A stretch of 64,000 nt of DNA, taken from Paracoccaceae bacterium. Lineage in GTDB: Bacteria; Pseudomonadota; Alphaproteobacteria; Rhodobacterales; Rhodobacteraceae. A program made the translations under genes and the position numbers. Positions 30,775-39,983 of this stretch are shown piece by piece (positions within the stretch are counted from its first letter, which is position 1; each line of letters opens with the position of its first letter). The stretch covers positions 248,001-312,000 of the forward strand of contig JALHOL010000006.1 of the NCBI GenBank assembly GCA_022843025.1, given 5' to 3'. The notes under the pieces were generated by a model. That model had not been told where the DNA came from. It searched no databases and saw nothing but the letters and a program-made list of their open reading frames with translations.

Positions 30775-31920
30775 ATGCCGCTTGATCAACCGCTCAATTC
30801 CCTGGGCCTGCCCAAGGCCCCCGCCGACACCCGCGTGGTTGTCGCCATGTCGGGTGGCGTCGATTCCTCGGTCGTGGCCGCGATGCTGGCGGAAGAGGGC
30901 TATGATGTCGTGGGGGTCACCCTCCAGTTGTACGATCACGGCGCGGCGCTGGCCAAAAAGGGGGCCTGCTGCGCGGGGCGCGATATCCACGATGCCCGCC
31001 GCGTGGCCGAAACCATGGGCTTTCCGCATTACGTGCTCGATTATGAAAACACCTTCCGCGAGGCAGTCATCGAAGAATTCGCCGATGCCTATCTGGCGGG
31101 TGCCACCCCTGTTCCCTGCATCCGCTGCAACGAACGGGTGAAGTTCAAGGATCTGCTGGCCACCGCCAAGGATCTGGATGCCGACTGCATGGCAACAGGC
31201 CATTACATCCAACGCATGATGGGCGCGCGCGGGCCGGAACTTCACATGGCCACCGATCCGAACCGCGATCAAAGCTATTTCCTGTTTTCCACCACGTCGG
31301 AACAACTCTCCTACCTGCGCTTCCCGCTTGGCCATCTGGCCTCCAAGGCGGAAACGCGCGCGCTTGCCGCCCGTTACGGCCTGCCCGTCGCCGACAAGCC
31401 CGACAGCCAGGACATCTGCTTTGTCCCCAACGGCAACTACGCCGCCGTGATTGAAAAACTGCGCCCCGGCGCGGCTGATCCGGGCGAGATTGTCGATCTG
31501 GCCGGCAACATCCTGGGCCAGCATCGCGGCGTGATCCATTACACGATCGGCCAACGCAAGGGGCTGGGCATCGGCGGGCTGGAAGACCCGCTTTATGTGG
31601 TCCGGCTTGATCCGGTCACCCGCCGCGTGATCGTCGGCCCGAAAGAGGCGCTGTCCACCCGCACCATCCCGCTGCGCGAAATCAACTGGCTGGGCGATGC
31701 GCCCCTGACCAGCCGCCCGGAATGGCACCTGAACGTCAAGGTCCGCTCGACCCGCCCACCGCGCCCGGCGGTGATCCGGCCCCTGTCCGAGACGGAGGCC
31801 GAGGTGGAATTGCTGGCCCCCGAAGACGGCGTCAGCCCGGGCCAGGCTTGCGTCTTTTACGCCCCCGAAGGCACCCGCGTCTTTGGCGGCGGCTGGATCT
31901 GGAAAGGCCGCCAGGCCTGA
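30775..31920 (+). CDS. mnmA: tRNA-specific 2-thiouridylase MnmA
   Basis: Puts sulfur on U34 of Lys, Glu and Gln tRNAs, using ATP and a relayed persulfide. The length is 381 aa. The PP-loop is [17 protein letters not shown]. Active-site cysteines lie in [18 protein letters not shown] and [20 protein letters not shown] and [22 protein letters not shown] are typical. The C-terminal beta-barrel includes QRKGLGIGG and ends in ARVFGGGWI-like [15 protein letters not shown]. It is monocistronic and ends in a triple-hairpin array. Confidence 0.96.
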   Translation: MPLDQPLNSLGLPKAPADTRVVVAMSGGVDSSVVAAMLAEEGYDVVGVTLQLYDHGAALAKKGACCAGRDIHDARRVAETMGFPHYVLDYENTFREAVIEEFADAYLAGATPVPCIRCNERVKFKDLLATAKDLDADCMATGHYIQRMMGARGPELHMATDPNRDQSYFLFSTTSEQLSYLRFPLGHLASKAETRALAARYGLPVADKPDSQDICFVPNGNYAAVIEKLRPGAADPGEIVDLAGNILGQHRGVIHYTIGQRKGLGIGGLEDPLYVVRLDPVTRRVIVGPKEALSTRTIPLREINWLGDAPLTSRPEWHLNVKVRSTRPPRPAVIRPLSETEAEVELLAPEDGVSPGQACVFYAPEGTRVFGGGWIWKGRQA

Positions 31921-32020
31921 AACTTTTCACTGAAAAGTTTCAGGCCGTACCGCACCAGAATTTTTCCTGAAAAATTCTGGTGTTGTTTGCGCCAAGATTT
32001 TTCCCGAAAAATCTTGGCGC
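31916..32020. repeat. Triple-hairpin array B between convergent mnmA and lpxB
   Basis: Three perfect stem-loops lie back to back with 1-2 nt loops: 31916-31929 with 31931-31944 (14 bp, containing the mnmA stop), 31953-31966 with 31969-31982 (14 bp), and 31989-32003 with 32006-32020 (15 bp). Each stem ends in TTTTC/GAAAA near the loop. It could be a tandem terminator acting on both strands. Confidence 0.85.
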
Positions 32021-32034
32021 GTGGCAGGTGCAGT

Positions 32035-33150
32035 TCACAACGCCGCCAACACCGACCGCGCCGCCCGAAGCCCGGGCGGCTCACCGCCCTTGCCCAACCG
32101 TTCCATCGTGACCCGCATCGCCGCATCCTGCGCTGATGGATCGTCCAGCACCGCCTCCACTGCCGGAACAATCAGATCGGCGCGGCAACGGTCTCCGATG
32201 AATTCCGGCACCACCCGCGTTTCCGACACCAAATTGACCAACGTCACCGTATCCACCAACGCCGCCCGCCGCATAAGCCAAAGGGTCAGCGGGTGCATGT
32301 CATAGGCAATCACCATCGGGCAGCCATTGGCCGCCAGTTCCAGCGACACCGTGCCCGACGCGGCAATCGCCACATCCGCCATGGCAAAGGCCCCGCGCTT
32401 CAGACCCGCCTCCTCGATGATCTGCGGCTGCACGGCCCATCCAGCCGTCACCTCACGCACCAACCCGGCCACCCCCGGCACCGTGGGCAGCGCCACGCGC
32501 AGGCCCGGATAGCGGGCGGCCAACCGCGCCACCACCTCGCCCAGCACGGGGGCGATCCGCGCCACCTCGCCCCGGCGCGAACCGGGTAGGGCCAGAACCA
32601 ATGGCCCCTCTCCCGCAAAGGCGGCACGCTCCGTGTCGGAGGCCAGCGTCTCGGCCACCACAGGATGCCCCACGAAATCGCAGGTCATCCCCGCCGCTGT
32701 CATATAGGGCGGCTCGAACGGCAACAGCGCCAGCACGTGATCGACATGGCGCGCCATCTTGGCCGCCCGCCCCGGCCGCCAGGCCCAGACAGACGGTGCC
32801 ACATAATGGATCGTCCGCAGCGCGGGACGCGCGGCTTTGACCAAGGCCGCCACCCGCAGCCCAAAATCGGGGGAATCGATGGTGACCAGCGCCGCCGCAT
32901 CACTGGCAATCACGGCCTCTGCAACCTCACGGATGCGCCGTTTCAGATGCAGGTATTTGGGCAGCACCTCGGCAATGCCCATGACCGACAGTTCATCCAT
33001 CGGAAACAGCGATGCCATCCCCTGCGCCTGCATCAAGGGCCCAGCGACGCCGGCAAACTCCGCCCCCGGCGACAATTGCTGCAATCCCGCCATCAGCGCC
33101 GCGCCCAGACGGTCGCCCGAAGGCTCGCCCGCGACGAGGAAGATCTTCAT
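32035..33150 (-). CDS. lpxB: Lipid-A-disaccharide synthase
   Basis: A GT19 glycosyltransferase that joins 2,3-diacylglucosamine-1-phosphate with its UDP form at the inner membrane. The length is 371 aa from ATG 33150, coupled to lpxI by ATGA. The start MKIFLVAGEPSGDRLGAALM is the family signature. Also seen are HYVAPSVWAWRPGRAAKMA, LPFEPPYMTAAGMTCDFVGHP, LALPGSRRGEVARIAP and the nucleotide-binding AIAASGTVSLELAANGCPMV. It is the last gene of the envelope cluster. Confidence 0.96.
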   Translation of the reverse strand: MKIFLVAGEPSGDRLGAALMAGLQQLSPGAEFAGVAGPLMQAQGMASLFPMDELSVMGIAEVLPKYLHLKRRIREVAEAVIASDAAALVTIDSPDFGLRVAALVKAARPALRTIHYVAPSVWAWRPGRAAKMARHVDHVLALLPFEPPYMTAAGMTCDFVGHPVVAETLASDTERAAFAGEGPLVLALPGSRRGEVARIAPVLGEVVARLAARYPGLRVALPTVPGVAGLVREVTAGWAVQPQIIEEAGLKRGAFAMADVAIAASGTVSLELAANGCPMVIAYDMHPLTLWLMRRAALVDTVTLVNLVSETRVVPEFIGDRCRADLIVPAVEAVLDDPSAQDAAMRVTMERLGKGGEPPGLRAARSVLAAL

Positions 33151-33953
33151 GCCTCCCGCGCCCACAGGAACAGGCCGCGTGCCGTGGCCTCTGCCACCAT
33201 TTCCGGCACGTTCAGGCAGATCACCCCGCCCGCCTCGAATGCGATGCCGCCCAGCCCCGCCTCGGCCACCCGGCGCACCGTCTCTGGCCCCAGCGCCGGC
33301 AGGTCGATGCGGCGGTCCTGCCCCGGTTTGGGTGCCTTGTAGAACAGCCCCCGCACGCCCGCAGGCCGCAGCGCAGGCGGCAAAGCCGCCACCCCCGCCA
33401 GCATCGCATCCGTTCCTGGCAGCGCCTCTACGCCCAAGCACAGCCCCTGCTGCACCACCGCGCCCTGCCCCACATCCACCGCCCCCAGCGCCGCCACGAT
33501 GGCCGCTGCGCGTTTGGCATCCGCCTGATCCCGGTCCGTCACTTGCCCGGCCAGAACACCCGCCCCCGGCACCAGATCCGGCGCAATCTCCGGCACGCCG
33601 GCCAACGCGAACCCTGCCTCTTCAAAGATCGACAGCACTTCGCGCAGCGTGGCATCATCGCCCTGCGCCATGGCCTGCAACAGGCGCGGCACCATGGTCG
33701 CGGTATCGGGATCGAACAGCGCCGGATCCAGCCTTGGCCGCTCTACCGCGCCTGCAAAACAGACGCGGGCCACCCCCTCCTCCTCCAGCCGCCGCAGGAA
33801 GGGCACCAAACGCTCCACCCGAAAGGCCAGATCGGGAACCAGACCGGCAGGGTTGAACCCCTCCAGCGCCGCCACAAAGGGCCGTTCCGGCAATGCCGCC
33901 ACCAGCGCCGCAGGCAGCGCCCCGCGTCCCGCAATGATCGCCGTCCGCGTCAT
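33147..33953 (-). CDS. lpxI: UDP-2,3-diacylglucosamine pyrophosphatase LpxI
   Basis: Cleaves UDP from UDP-2,3-diacylglucosamine, the fourth step of lipid A synthesis, replacing LpxH in alphaproteobacteria. The length is 268 aa (DUF1009). Landmarks are IIAGRGALPAALVAAL, the central ALGAVDVGQGAVVQQGLCLGVEA with GTDAML, FYKAPKPGQDRRIDLPALGPETV, and GIAFEAGGVICLN with FLWAREA. It overlaps lpxA upstream and lpxB downstream by four bases each. Confidence 0.95.
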   Translation of the reverse strand: MTRTAIIAGRGALPAALVAALPERPFVAALEGFNPAGLVPDLAFRVERLVPFLRRLEEEGVARVCFAGAVERPRLDPALFDPDTATMVPRLLQAMAQGDDATLREVLSIFEEAGFALAGVPEIAPDLVPGAGVLAGQVTDRDQADAKRAAAIVAALGAVDVGQGAVVQQGLCLGVEALPGTDAMLAGVAALPPALRPAGVRGLFYKAPKPGQDRRIDLPALGPETVRRVAEAGLGGIAFEAGGVICLNVPEMVAEATARGLFLWAREA

Positions 33954-34756
33954 TTCGGCGTCAGGAAAGACCGGTCCGAGGCCGACAGAATGAAATCCGT
34001 CACCTCGCGCACATGCACGCTGTCCGTCTCTTCGCCCAGACGCCGCGCCCGGTCCAGAAACGTCCCCTCGCCCTGTGCCAGCATCTGATAGGCGGCGCGC
34101 AGCGCGGTGATCTCACCCCGCTCCACCCCCCGGCGCTTGAGGCCTACAAGGTTCAGCCCGTCCAACTCGCCCCGCGGGGCCTGCACAAGGCCATAGGGGA
34201 TCACGTCATTCGTCACCATCGTCACTGCGCCGATGATGGCCCCCTGCCCGATCCGCACAAATTGATGCACGCCCGACAGCCCGCCCACGATCACATCATC
34301 GCCCAGCACGCAATGCCCGGCTATGGCGACCTGATTCACCAAGATCACCCGGTTGCCGATCTGGGCGTCATGGCCCACATGCGCGCCGGTCATGATCAAC
34401 ACGTCATCGCCCACACGCGTGACACCGCCGCCGCCCTCGGTTCCCAGATTCAGCGTCGCGCCTTCGCGGATGCGGCAGCGTTGGCCGACCACAAGCCGCG
34501 ACTTCTCGCCCTTGTATTTGAGGTCCTGCGGCACCTCGCCCACGGTGGCAAAAGGAAAGATCACGGTCTCGGACCCGATCTCTGTGCGCCCCGTCACGAC
34601 GGCATGGCTCTTCACCACCACGCGGTCATGCAGCACAACCTCGGCCCCGATCACGCAGAACGGCCCGATCTCGCAGCCCGCGCCGATCACCGCTCCGGGT
34701 TCCACAACACTCGACGGATGGACGCGCGCCTCGGGGTGAATGGTCATATCTGTCAC
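33950..34756 (-). CDS. lpxA: Acyl-ACP--UDP-N-acetylglucosamine O-acyltransferase
   Basis: The first step of lipid A synthesis. A 268 aa left-handed beta-helix protein with repeated hexapeptides ([20 protein letters not shown] ... [19 protein letters not shown]). The catalytic His region is [20 protein letters not shown], and [18 protein letters not shown] precedes the C-terminal helical part [15 protein letters not shown]-like NLVGLKRRG. It overlaps fabZ by four bases. Confidence 0.96.
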   Translation of the reverse strand: MTDMTIHPEARVHPSSVVEPGAVIGAGCEIGPFCVIGAEVVLHDRVVVKSHAVVTGRTEIGSETVIFPFATVGEVPQDLKYKGEKSRLVVGQRCRIREGATLNLGTEGGGGVTRVGDDVLIMTGAHVGHDAQIGNRVILVNQVAIAGHCVLGDDVIVGGLSGVHQFVRIGQGAIIGAVTMVTNDVIPYGLVQAPRGELDGLNLVGLKRRGVERGEITALRAAYQMLAQGEGTFLDRARRLGEETDSVHVREVTDFILSASDRSFLTPK

Positions 34757-35214
34757 GCCTTCGGCACGTCAAACATGGCCATGAAGGTGGCCTCGCAGGC
34801 CAGCTCCCCCTCAACCATCGCGCGGCCTTCGAATTTCCACACGCGCCCCCCGCCTCGGACAGCCCGGACATGCAGTTCCAGCACATCCCCCGGCACCACC
34901 TTGCGGCGGAACTTCACGCCATCCACACCCATGAAGAACACATTGGCATTCTTGTCGACCAGATCCATCGACAAGCCCACGAGAATCCCGCTGGTCTGGG
35001 CCATCGCCTCGATGATCATCACGCCGGGAAAGATCGGCATGCCGGGAAAATGCCCGGTGAACTGCGGCTCGTTGATCGTCACATTCTTGATGCCGACACA
35101 GCTTTCGGGAACGACGATGTCGCGCACCTTATCGACCAGCAGGAACGGATAGCGATGCGGAATAATCCGCTGGATCAAGGCGAGGTCGGCAGAGGTGACG
35201 GGGCTGTCGGTCAT
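34753..35214 (-). CDS. fabZ: 3-hydroxyacyl-ACP dehydratase FabZ
   Basis: Dehydrates beta-hydroxyacyl-ACP in fatty acid elongation. The length is 153 aa from ATG 35214, with AAGGAG six nt upstream. The hot-dog fold catalytic pair lies in [22 protein letters not shown] (positions 35010-35075): His and Glu, typical of Fab[14 protein letters not shown] is the family start and [19 protein letters not shown] the central strand. It is located directly after ompH; lpxD, often found between these two, is absent. Confidence 0.95.
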   Translation of the reverse strand: MTDSPVTSADLALIQRIIPHRYPFLLVDKVRDIVVPESCVGIKNVTINEPQFTGHFPGMPIFPGVMIIEAMAQTSGILVGLSMDLVDKNANVFFMGVDGVKFRRKVVPGDVLELHVRAVRGGGRVWKFEGRAMVEGELACEATFMAMFDVPKA

Positions 35215-35294
35215 CTGGTTCTCCTTCACGGGTGCCAAACAGGACACCCGTTCGTGACTAGCAACTTGAAAAGGCCGAAACAAGCGCCCCCGGA

Positions 35295-35912
35295 TCAGGG
35301 GGCGGTGGACGCGCCATCGGCACCGTCCGGCGCCACTTCCGGTGCGGGGGCTTCGGGCAGCGTCGATCCGTCCCCAAGGGCGGCATCAATCAGCGGGATC
35401 GCCTCGTCGGTGATATCCACACCGCGCAGTGACAGGATCACCGTATCCTTGTCAAAAATGGCAACCGCCCCGCTTTCCTGCATCAACTCGCCCAGCACGG
35501 GCACCGCCGCCTGCAGGAACCGCTGGCGGTCCTCCTCGCGCTTGGTGGTGATGGCGCGCGACTTTGCATCCTGCGCGGCGCGGATGGCTTCTGTCTTTTC
35601 ATCAAAGGCCGTGGCCAGCGCCTGAAACGCCTCGGCATCCAGCGTGGCCCGCTGGTCCGTCAGGCTGCGCTCTTCGGCTTCCAGCGCACGCTCAAGCTCA
35701 AGGTTCTCGGCAATCAAGGCCTGGCTGTCGGCCTGAAACCGGGCCTCCGCTGCCTTGCCAAAGGCGGATTCGGTGAACAGCCGGTTGCGATCCAGCATCA
35801 GCACCGGCGCGCGCAACCCGTCGGTCTCCTGCGCCTGTGCAGTCACCCCACCAGGACCGCACAGCGCCAGCAGCGCCGCCACCAGCACCGTCTTTGCGCC
35901 CGCGCGCAGCAT
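35295..35912 (-). CDS. OmpH/Skp-family periplasmic chaperone
   Basis: A 205 aa protein with a signal peptide ([22 protein letters not shown], about 1-28) and a long charged helical stretch ([20 protein letters not shown] through [18 protein letters not shown]) that would form the coiled-coil arms of a Skp trimer. The last strand [23 protein letters not shown] matches the OmpH body. The tail is Pro/Ala/Asp-rich. It starts on the bamA stop (TGATG), which fits a role escorting outer-membrane proteins to BamA. Confidence 0.88.
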   Translation of the reverse strand: MLRAGAKTVLVAALLALCGPGGVTAQAQETDGLRAPVLMLDRNRLFTESAFGKAAEARFQADSQALIAENLELERALEAEERSLTDQRATLDAEAFQALATAFDEKTEAIRAAQDAKSRAITTKREEDRQRFLQAAVPVLGELMQESGAVAIFDKDTVILSLRGVDITDEAIPLIDAALGDGSTLPEAPAPEVAPDGADGASTAP

Positions 35913-38284
35913 CAGAACTTGGTCGATACCGTCAGGTCGAAGGTCTGCTCGACGTCGTAATCTTCCTTGATCAACGGCTTGGCAAAGTTCAGACGCAGCG
36001 GCCCGACCGGGGTTTCCCAGAACACCGAGAAGCCGACCGAAGACCGCAGGTTTAACGAGTCGTCCACGATATCCGCCCCGGCCAGACCGCCGTTGACGTT
36101 ATCCAGACTCCAGACCGACCCCACGTCAAAGAACAAGCCGCCGGTGATGCCGTATTCTTCCGGCAGACCAAGCGAGAAATCCGCCTCGAACCGCGCCACG
36201 GCAAAGATGTTGCCGCCCAGTGCCTCGTTATCCGCACCCGCGCCCAGTTCGCGCGGCCCGATCCCGCCCGGCTCAAACCCGCGAATCTTGCCATTGCCGA
36301 AGAAGCGTTCGGTGATCCGGCTATTCGTTCCGCCAAGGCTGTTGATCATCCCGCCTTCAAAGATGGCGCGCAGCGTCACCTCTTCCTGCCGCACCTTGGT
36401 TTCCGCCAAGGCCAGCGCGCTGGTCAGGATATACTGGCTGTCGCCACCCAAACCGGCAAAGTCTTGGCCAAAGCGCAGCAACACGCCGCCCTTGGGGTTC
36501 AACCCGCTGATCCGGCTGTCATAGCTATAGGTATAGCCGACCGAACTGGTCACCACCGCACCTTGATTGACGTCCTGACGGATGATGTCAGACGCCGTTG
36601 CCGGGGCATTGCTGATCTTGCTGTCCTGATAGGTATAGCGCACTTCAAGTCGGCTCAGCTCACCCACCGGGAATTCCAGCGCGGGCGAGAACCGACCGAT
36701 CCGCGAGTCGTAGGTGGACGAATTTTCATTGTCGGACTCGCGATAGGAAATCGCGAATTTCAACGCCACATCCCGGCCCAGGAAGGCCGGTTCGCGGAAC
36801 GAGAAGCTGCCTTCGGTGGCATCCGTGCCAGTCGTCAGCGACACGCCAACCGCCTGCCCGCGACCCAAGAAATTCTGCTCGCTCAGGCCGATGTTGAACC
36901 CGATCCCGCTCGACACGCCATAGCTCGCGCCAAGGCTCAGCGATCCGGTCGGCTGTTCTTCCACATCGACATTGACCACCACCTGATCCGGGCTGCTGCC
37001 CGGCTCGGCATTCACCTGCGCATCGGCAAAATATCCCAGCGTCCGGATGCGTTCCGCAGACTGGCGGATTTCGCGCGCATTCAGCGGGTCACCTTCCACC
37101 GTGCGGAACTGGCGGCGCACCACCTGATCCAGCGTCGTGGTGTTGCCCTCGATGTCGATCCGTTCCACGAAAATCCGTTCGCCACGCACGATGGCGAATT
37201 GCACGTCCAGCAGGCCGCCGCGTTCATCCCGCGTGATCCGCGGATCGACGCGCACAAAGTTCAACCCCTTGCGCAGCGCCAGATTTTCCATCCGCGCGAT
37301 GTTGTTGTCGATCAGCGCCGGCGACCACACCTCACCCGGACGGATGCGCTGCACCGCTGCGAATTCGGCCTCATCCAGCCCTTCTACTTCGGAAATCGTC
37401 GACACTTGCCCGATGCGGAACTGCTGGCCCTCGCGGATCGAGATGGTCACGAAAAACGCATCGCGTTCGCGCGCCACATCCGACGTTGCCTCAAGCACCT
37501 GCACATCTGCATAGCCACGCGCCAGATAGAAATCGCGCAGCAGTTGCTTGTCCAGTTCCAGCCGCTCGGCCACGAAGGTATCGCGCTGGATGATCTGGCG
37601 CAGCAGACCGGCCTGCTTAGTCTCCAGCACCTGCCGCAGACGGCGGTCGCTGAAGGCGCGGTTGCCGACGAATGACAGCCGTTCGATCTCGGCCACCTTG
37701 CCCTCGGTCACCTCGAACACAAGGTCCACCCGGTTGCCGTCGCGGCGGATGATGCGCGGCTCCACCGTTGCGGCGATCCGGCCGCGCTGGCGATAGGCCT
37801 CGGCGATATTGGCGGCATCCTCTTCGGCCTGCGACGGCGAATAGACGAAGCGGCCCTTGGACTTGGCGATCTCGGCCAGTTCCTCATCCTTCAGCCGCGC
37901 ATTGCCCTCGAAGTTCACGATGTTGATCATCGGGTTTTCGACAACGCGGATCAGCAGCGTGCCACCCTGCGGCACCAGTTCGACAGATTGGAACAGCCCG
38001 GAATTGACGATTCCCTGATAGGCGTCATTCAGACGGGCGGCAGACACCGTCTCGCCGCGACCGATTCCAGCCAAAGAAATGATCGTCGCAGCTTCGATGG
38101 CCTGGTTGCCTTCGACCTGCACGCCGGAAAAGCTGTAACTCTGCGCCTGAGCGGGTGTCAGGAACGGCCCGGAAATGGCCGCGCTGGAAAGGAAAAAGGC
38201 AATCAGCGCCGGGCGCATCACCCCGGTGCGCGCACGCATCTCCGGCTTCGCCTGCGTCTCGAACGCCGTTGTCGTGTTCCGCAT
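35912..38284 (-). CDS. bamA: Outer-membrane protein assembly factor BamA
   Basis: The core beta-barrel insertase, 790 aa. It has an N-terminal signal (LIAFFLSSAAISGPFLTPAQAQ), five POTRA domains (about 50-430; for example FSGVQVEGNQAIEAATI and RIDIEGNTTTLDQVVRRQFR), and a C-terminal 16-strand barrel. Barrel features include the conserved RGFEPGGIGPRE-type loop (IRGFEPGGIGPRELG), the GLFFDVGSVW strand, and the terminal Phe signal (TFDLTVSTKF). Genes for lipid A, chaperone and fatty acid steps follow on the same strand. Confidence 0.96.
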   Translation of the reverse strand: MRNTTTAFETQAKPEMRARTGVMRPALIAFFLSSAAISGPFLTPAQAQSYSFSGVQVEGNQAIEAATIISLAGIGRGETVSAARLNDAYQGIVNSGLFQSVELVPQGGTLLIRVVENPMINIVNFEGNARLKDEELAEIAKSKGRFVYSPSQAEEDAANIAEAYRQRGRIAATVEPRIIRRDGNRVDLVFEVTEGKVAEIERLSFVGNRAFSDRRLRQVLETKQAGLLRQIIQRDTFVAERLELDKQLLRDFYLARGYADVQVLEATSDVARERDAFFVTISIREGQQFRIGQVSTISEVEGLDEAEFAAVQRIRPGEVWSPALIDNNIARMENLALRKGLNFVRVDPRITRDERGGLLDVQFAIVRGERIFVERIDIEGNTTTLDQVVRRQFRTVEGDPLNAREIRQSAERIRTLGYFADAQVNAEPGSSPDQVVVNVDVEEQPTGSLSLGASYGVSSGIGFNIGLSEQNFLGRGQAVGVSLTTGTDATEGSFSFREPAFLGRDVALKFAISYRESDNENSSTYDSRIGRFSPALEFPVGELSRLEVRYTYQDSKISNAPATASDIIRQDVNQGAVVTSSVGYTYSYDSRISGLNPKGGVLLRFGQDFAGLGGDSQYILTSALALAETKVRQEEVTLRAIFEGGMINSLGGTNSRITERFFGNGKIRGFEPGGIGPRELGAGADNEALGGNIFAVARFEADFSLGLPEEYGITGGLFFDVGSVWSLDNVNGGLAGADIVDDSLNLRSSVGFSVFWETPVGPLRLNFAKPLIKEDYDVEQTFDLTVSTKF

Positions 38285-38318
38285 TGCCTGGCCCCGCCGT
38301 TAACAAAGTCTTGTGCTC

Positions 38319-38347
38319 TGACTACTCGGAAGCGCAGGACTTGTCAA
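38319..38347 (-). promoter_or_regulatory. Putative promoter upstream of bamA
   Basis: On the minus strand a perfect -35 TTGACA (38347-38342) is followed by 17 bp and TAGTCA (38324-38319). Transcription would start about 28 bp before bamA. It overlaps a 7-bp hairpin (38346-38352 with 38357-38363) that may end the upstream small gene. Confidence 0.45.
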
Positions 38348-38372
38348 AAGGCTGAGGCCTTTTTAACGATTT

Positions 38373-38510
38373 TCAGTGACCCAAAAGTGAAGAACCAAGG
38401 AAGGCGCCGGCCAGCAAACCCGCCACCATCGTCCCCACCGTGAAGATACGGTCGGAATTCACCACCATGATCAAAGACAGGCCGCGATAGCCCTTCGTGA
38501 ATGTTTGCAT
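38373..38510 (-). CDS. Small membrane protein (45 aa), hypothetical
   Basis: The start is ATG 38510, with GGAGG about eight nt upstream, a clear ribosome site. The product begins MQTFTKGYRGLSLIMVVNSD and ends with a Gly/Ala-rich membrane segment (FTVGTMVAGLLAGAFLGSSLLG, roughly residues 23-44) and His. It lies between rseP and bamA on the same strand. No family is recognised. The ribosome site, clean frame and placement inside the envelope cluster support a real gene; a possible link to Bam or RseP function is speculation. Confidence 0.65.
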   Translation of the reverse strand: MQTFTKGYRGLSLIMVVNSDRIFTVGTMVAGLLAGAFLGSSLLGH

Positions 38511-38642
38511 CTTCTATCCTCCGGCCCCCGTTCGTGAAGTCAGGACTAGGATGCAAATATGGCGCGACTTTGGCTCACACCCGGCACTTTCGCGACGGGT
38601 GCAAACTGGCACGCGCCTTGCTGGCGCGCTGCCCACTTTAGG

Positions 38643-39980
38643 TTACGGACAGAAAATGTCGTTGGTTAGCGCAAAGACCATCAGCGTCAGAATCGCCGCC
38701 AGACCCACCGTCATCAACACCCGCAGCGCTTTGGCTGTCGGCGGTTTGCCGGTCACCGCCTCATAGGCGTAGAACGCCAGATGCCCGCCATCCAGAACCG
38801 GCACCGGGAACAGGTTCATCATCCCCACCGCCGTCGACAGCATGGCGATGAACCAGATGAAACTGGTGATCCCCGCGCTTGCCGCCGCACCAGAGGTTTC
38901 GGCAATCCCGATCGGCCCGCGCAGATTGCACGACGATATTGCCCCCGTCACCATATGCCACAGCCCCGACAGCGACGTGGTCGCAATGTCCCAGCTTTGG
39001 CTTGCGCCCAGACCGATGCTTTCAATCACGCCCGGCACCCGCGTTTCCGGCTCGAAAGACATCGCCCCCGTCAACCCGATCAGCCAGCGGGTTTCAAACC
39101 CGCCCTCGGCCAGCGGCAGATCCACCCGGCGCGGCTGCAATTCCAACTCGACCGGCTGGCCCTCGCGCATCAGGCTCAACCGCAGGGGCGTGCCATCCGA
39201 TGCCCCCACCAGTTCGCGCAGTTGCGAAAAGGTCGTTACCGCCTGCCCGTTCACCCCTGTGACGATGTCACCCGCCTGAACCCCGGCCTCCTGCGCTGCC
39301 GAATCCGGCTGCACCGTTTCCACCAGCGGCGGCAGCGGGTGTGAATCCGTCACCTCGACCGTCGCGCCGCCGCGATCAACAAGGTATTGCGCCGTGGCCA
39401 CCGGCGGCAAAGCTGCCGCCGCATCAAGGAAGGCCGGGAAATCCGGCGTCTCCTGCCCACCCAATGCGACGATCTTGTCGCCCGGTTGCAGGCCAGCCGT
39501 GATCCCCGGCATGGTCTTGACCGTTCCCACCGTCGGCGCATCCGTCGCAACACCGCTGGCAAGAAACACCCCGGCAAAGACAACGATCGACAGGATGAAA
39601 TTGAAGATCGGACCCGCCGCCACCGTCGCCGTGCGCGCCCAAAGCGGCGCGCCATGCATCGTGGCCCGCACTTGTTCCGGCGTCAGGCCGCCCAGATCAT
39701 CCACATGCCCGGCCGACGCCGCGTTCGAATCCCCAAAGAATTTCACATAACCGCCCAAGGGCAGCGCCGCGATCTGCCAGCGCGTCCCGCGCTTGTCCGC
39801 CCGCGACCAGATCACCGGCCCGAAGCCCAGCGAAAACACCTCGGCATGAATCCCTGACCAGCGACCCACGATGTAATGGCCGAATTCATGCACAAAGACG
39901 ATGATCAGCAGCGCCAGCACAAAGGCAAGGATCGTATAGGCCAAGCCGCCAAAGCTTGGGATCAGGTTGATAAGTTCCAC
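38643..39980 (-). CDS. rseP: Site-2 intramembrane metalloprotease RseP
   Basis: Cleaves membrane-embedded anti-sigma factors and signal-peptide remnants. The length is 445 aa. The zinc site is IVFVHEFGHYIVGRWSGIHA (HExxH form HEFGH) in the first membrane segment, and the second ligand region is MNLFPVPVLDGGH near the C-terminus. Two PDZ-type regions lie between: GITAGLQPGDKIVALGG, and DSAAQEAGVQAGDIVTGVNG. It is located between dxr and the 45-aa gene in the envelope cluster. Confidence 0.95.
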   Translation of the reverse strand: MELINLIPSFGGLAYTILAFVLALLIIVFVHEFGHYIVGRWSGIHAEVFSLGFGPVIWSRADKRGTRWQIAALPLGGYVKFFGDSNAASAGHVDDLGGLTPEQVRATMHGAPLWARTATVAAGPIFNFILSIVVFAGVFLASGVATDAPTVGTVKTMPGITAGLQPGDKIVALGGQETPDFPAFLDAAAALPPVATAQYLVDRGGATVEVTDSHPLPPLVETVQPDSAAQEAGVQAGDIVTGVNGQAVTTFSQLRELVGASDGTPLRLSLMREGQPVELELQPRRVDLPLAEGGFETRWLIGLTGAMSFEPETRVPGVIESIGLGASQSWDIATTSLSGLWHMVTGAISSCNLRGPIGIAETSGAAASAGITSFIWFIAMLSTAVGMMNLFPVPVLDGGHLAFYAYEAVTGKPPTAKALRVLMTVGLAAILTLMVFALTNDIFCP

Positions 39981-39983
39981 GCG

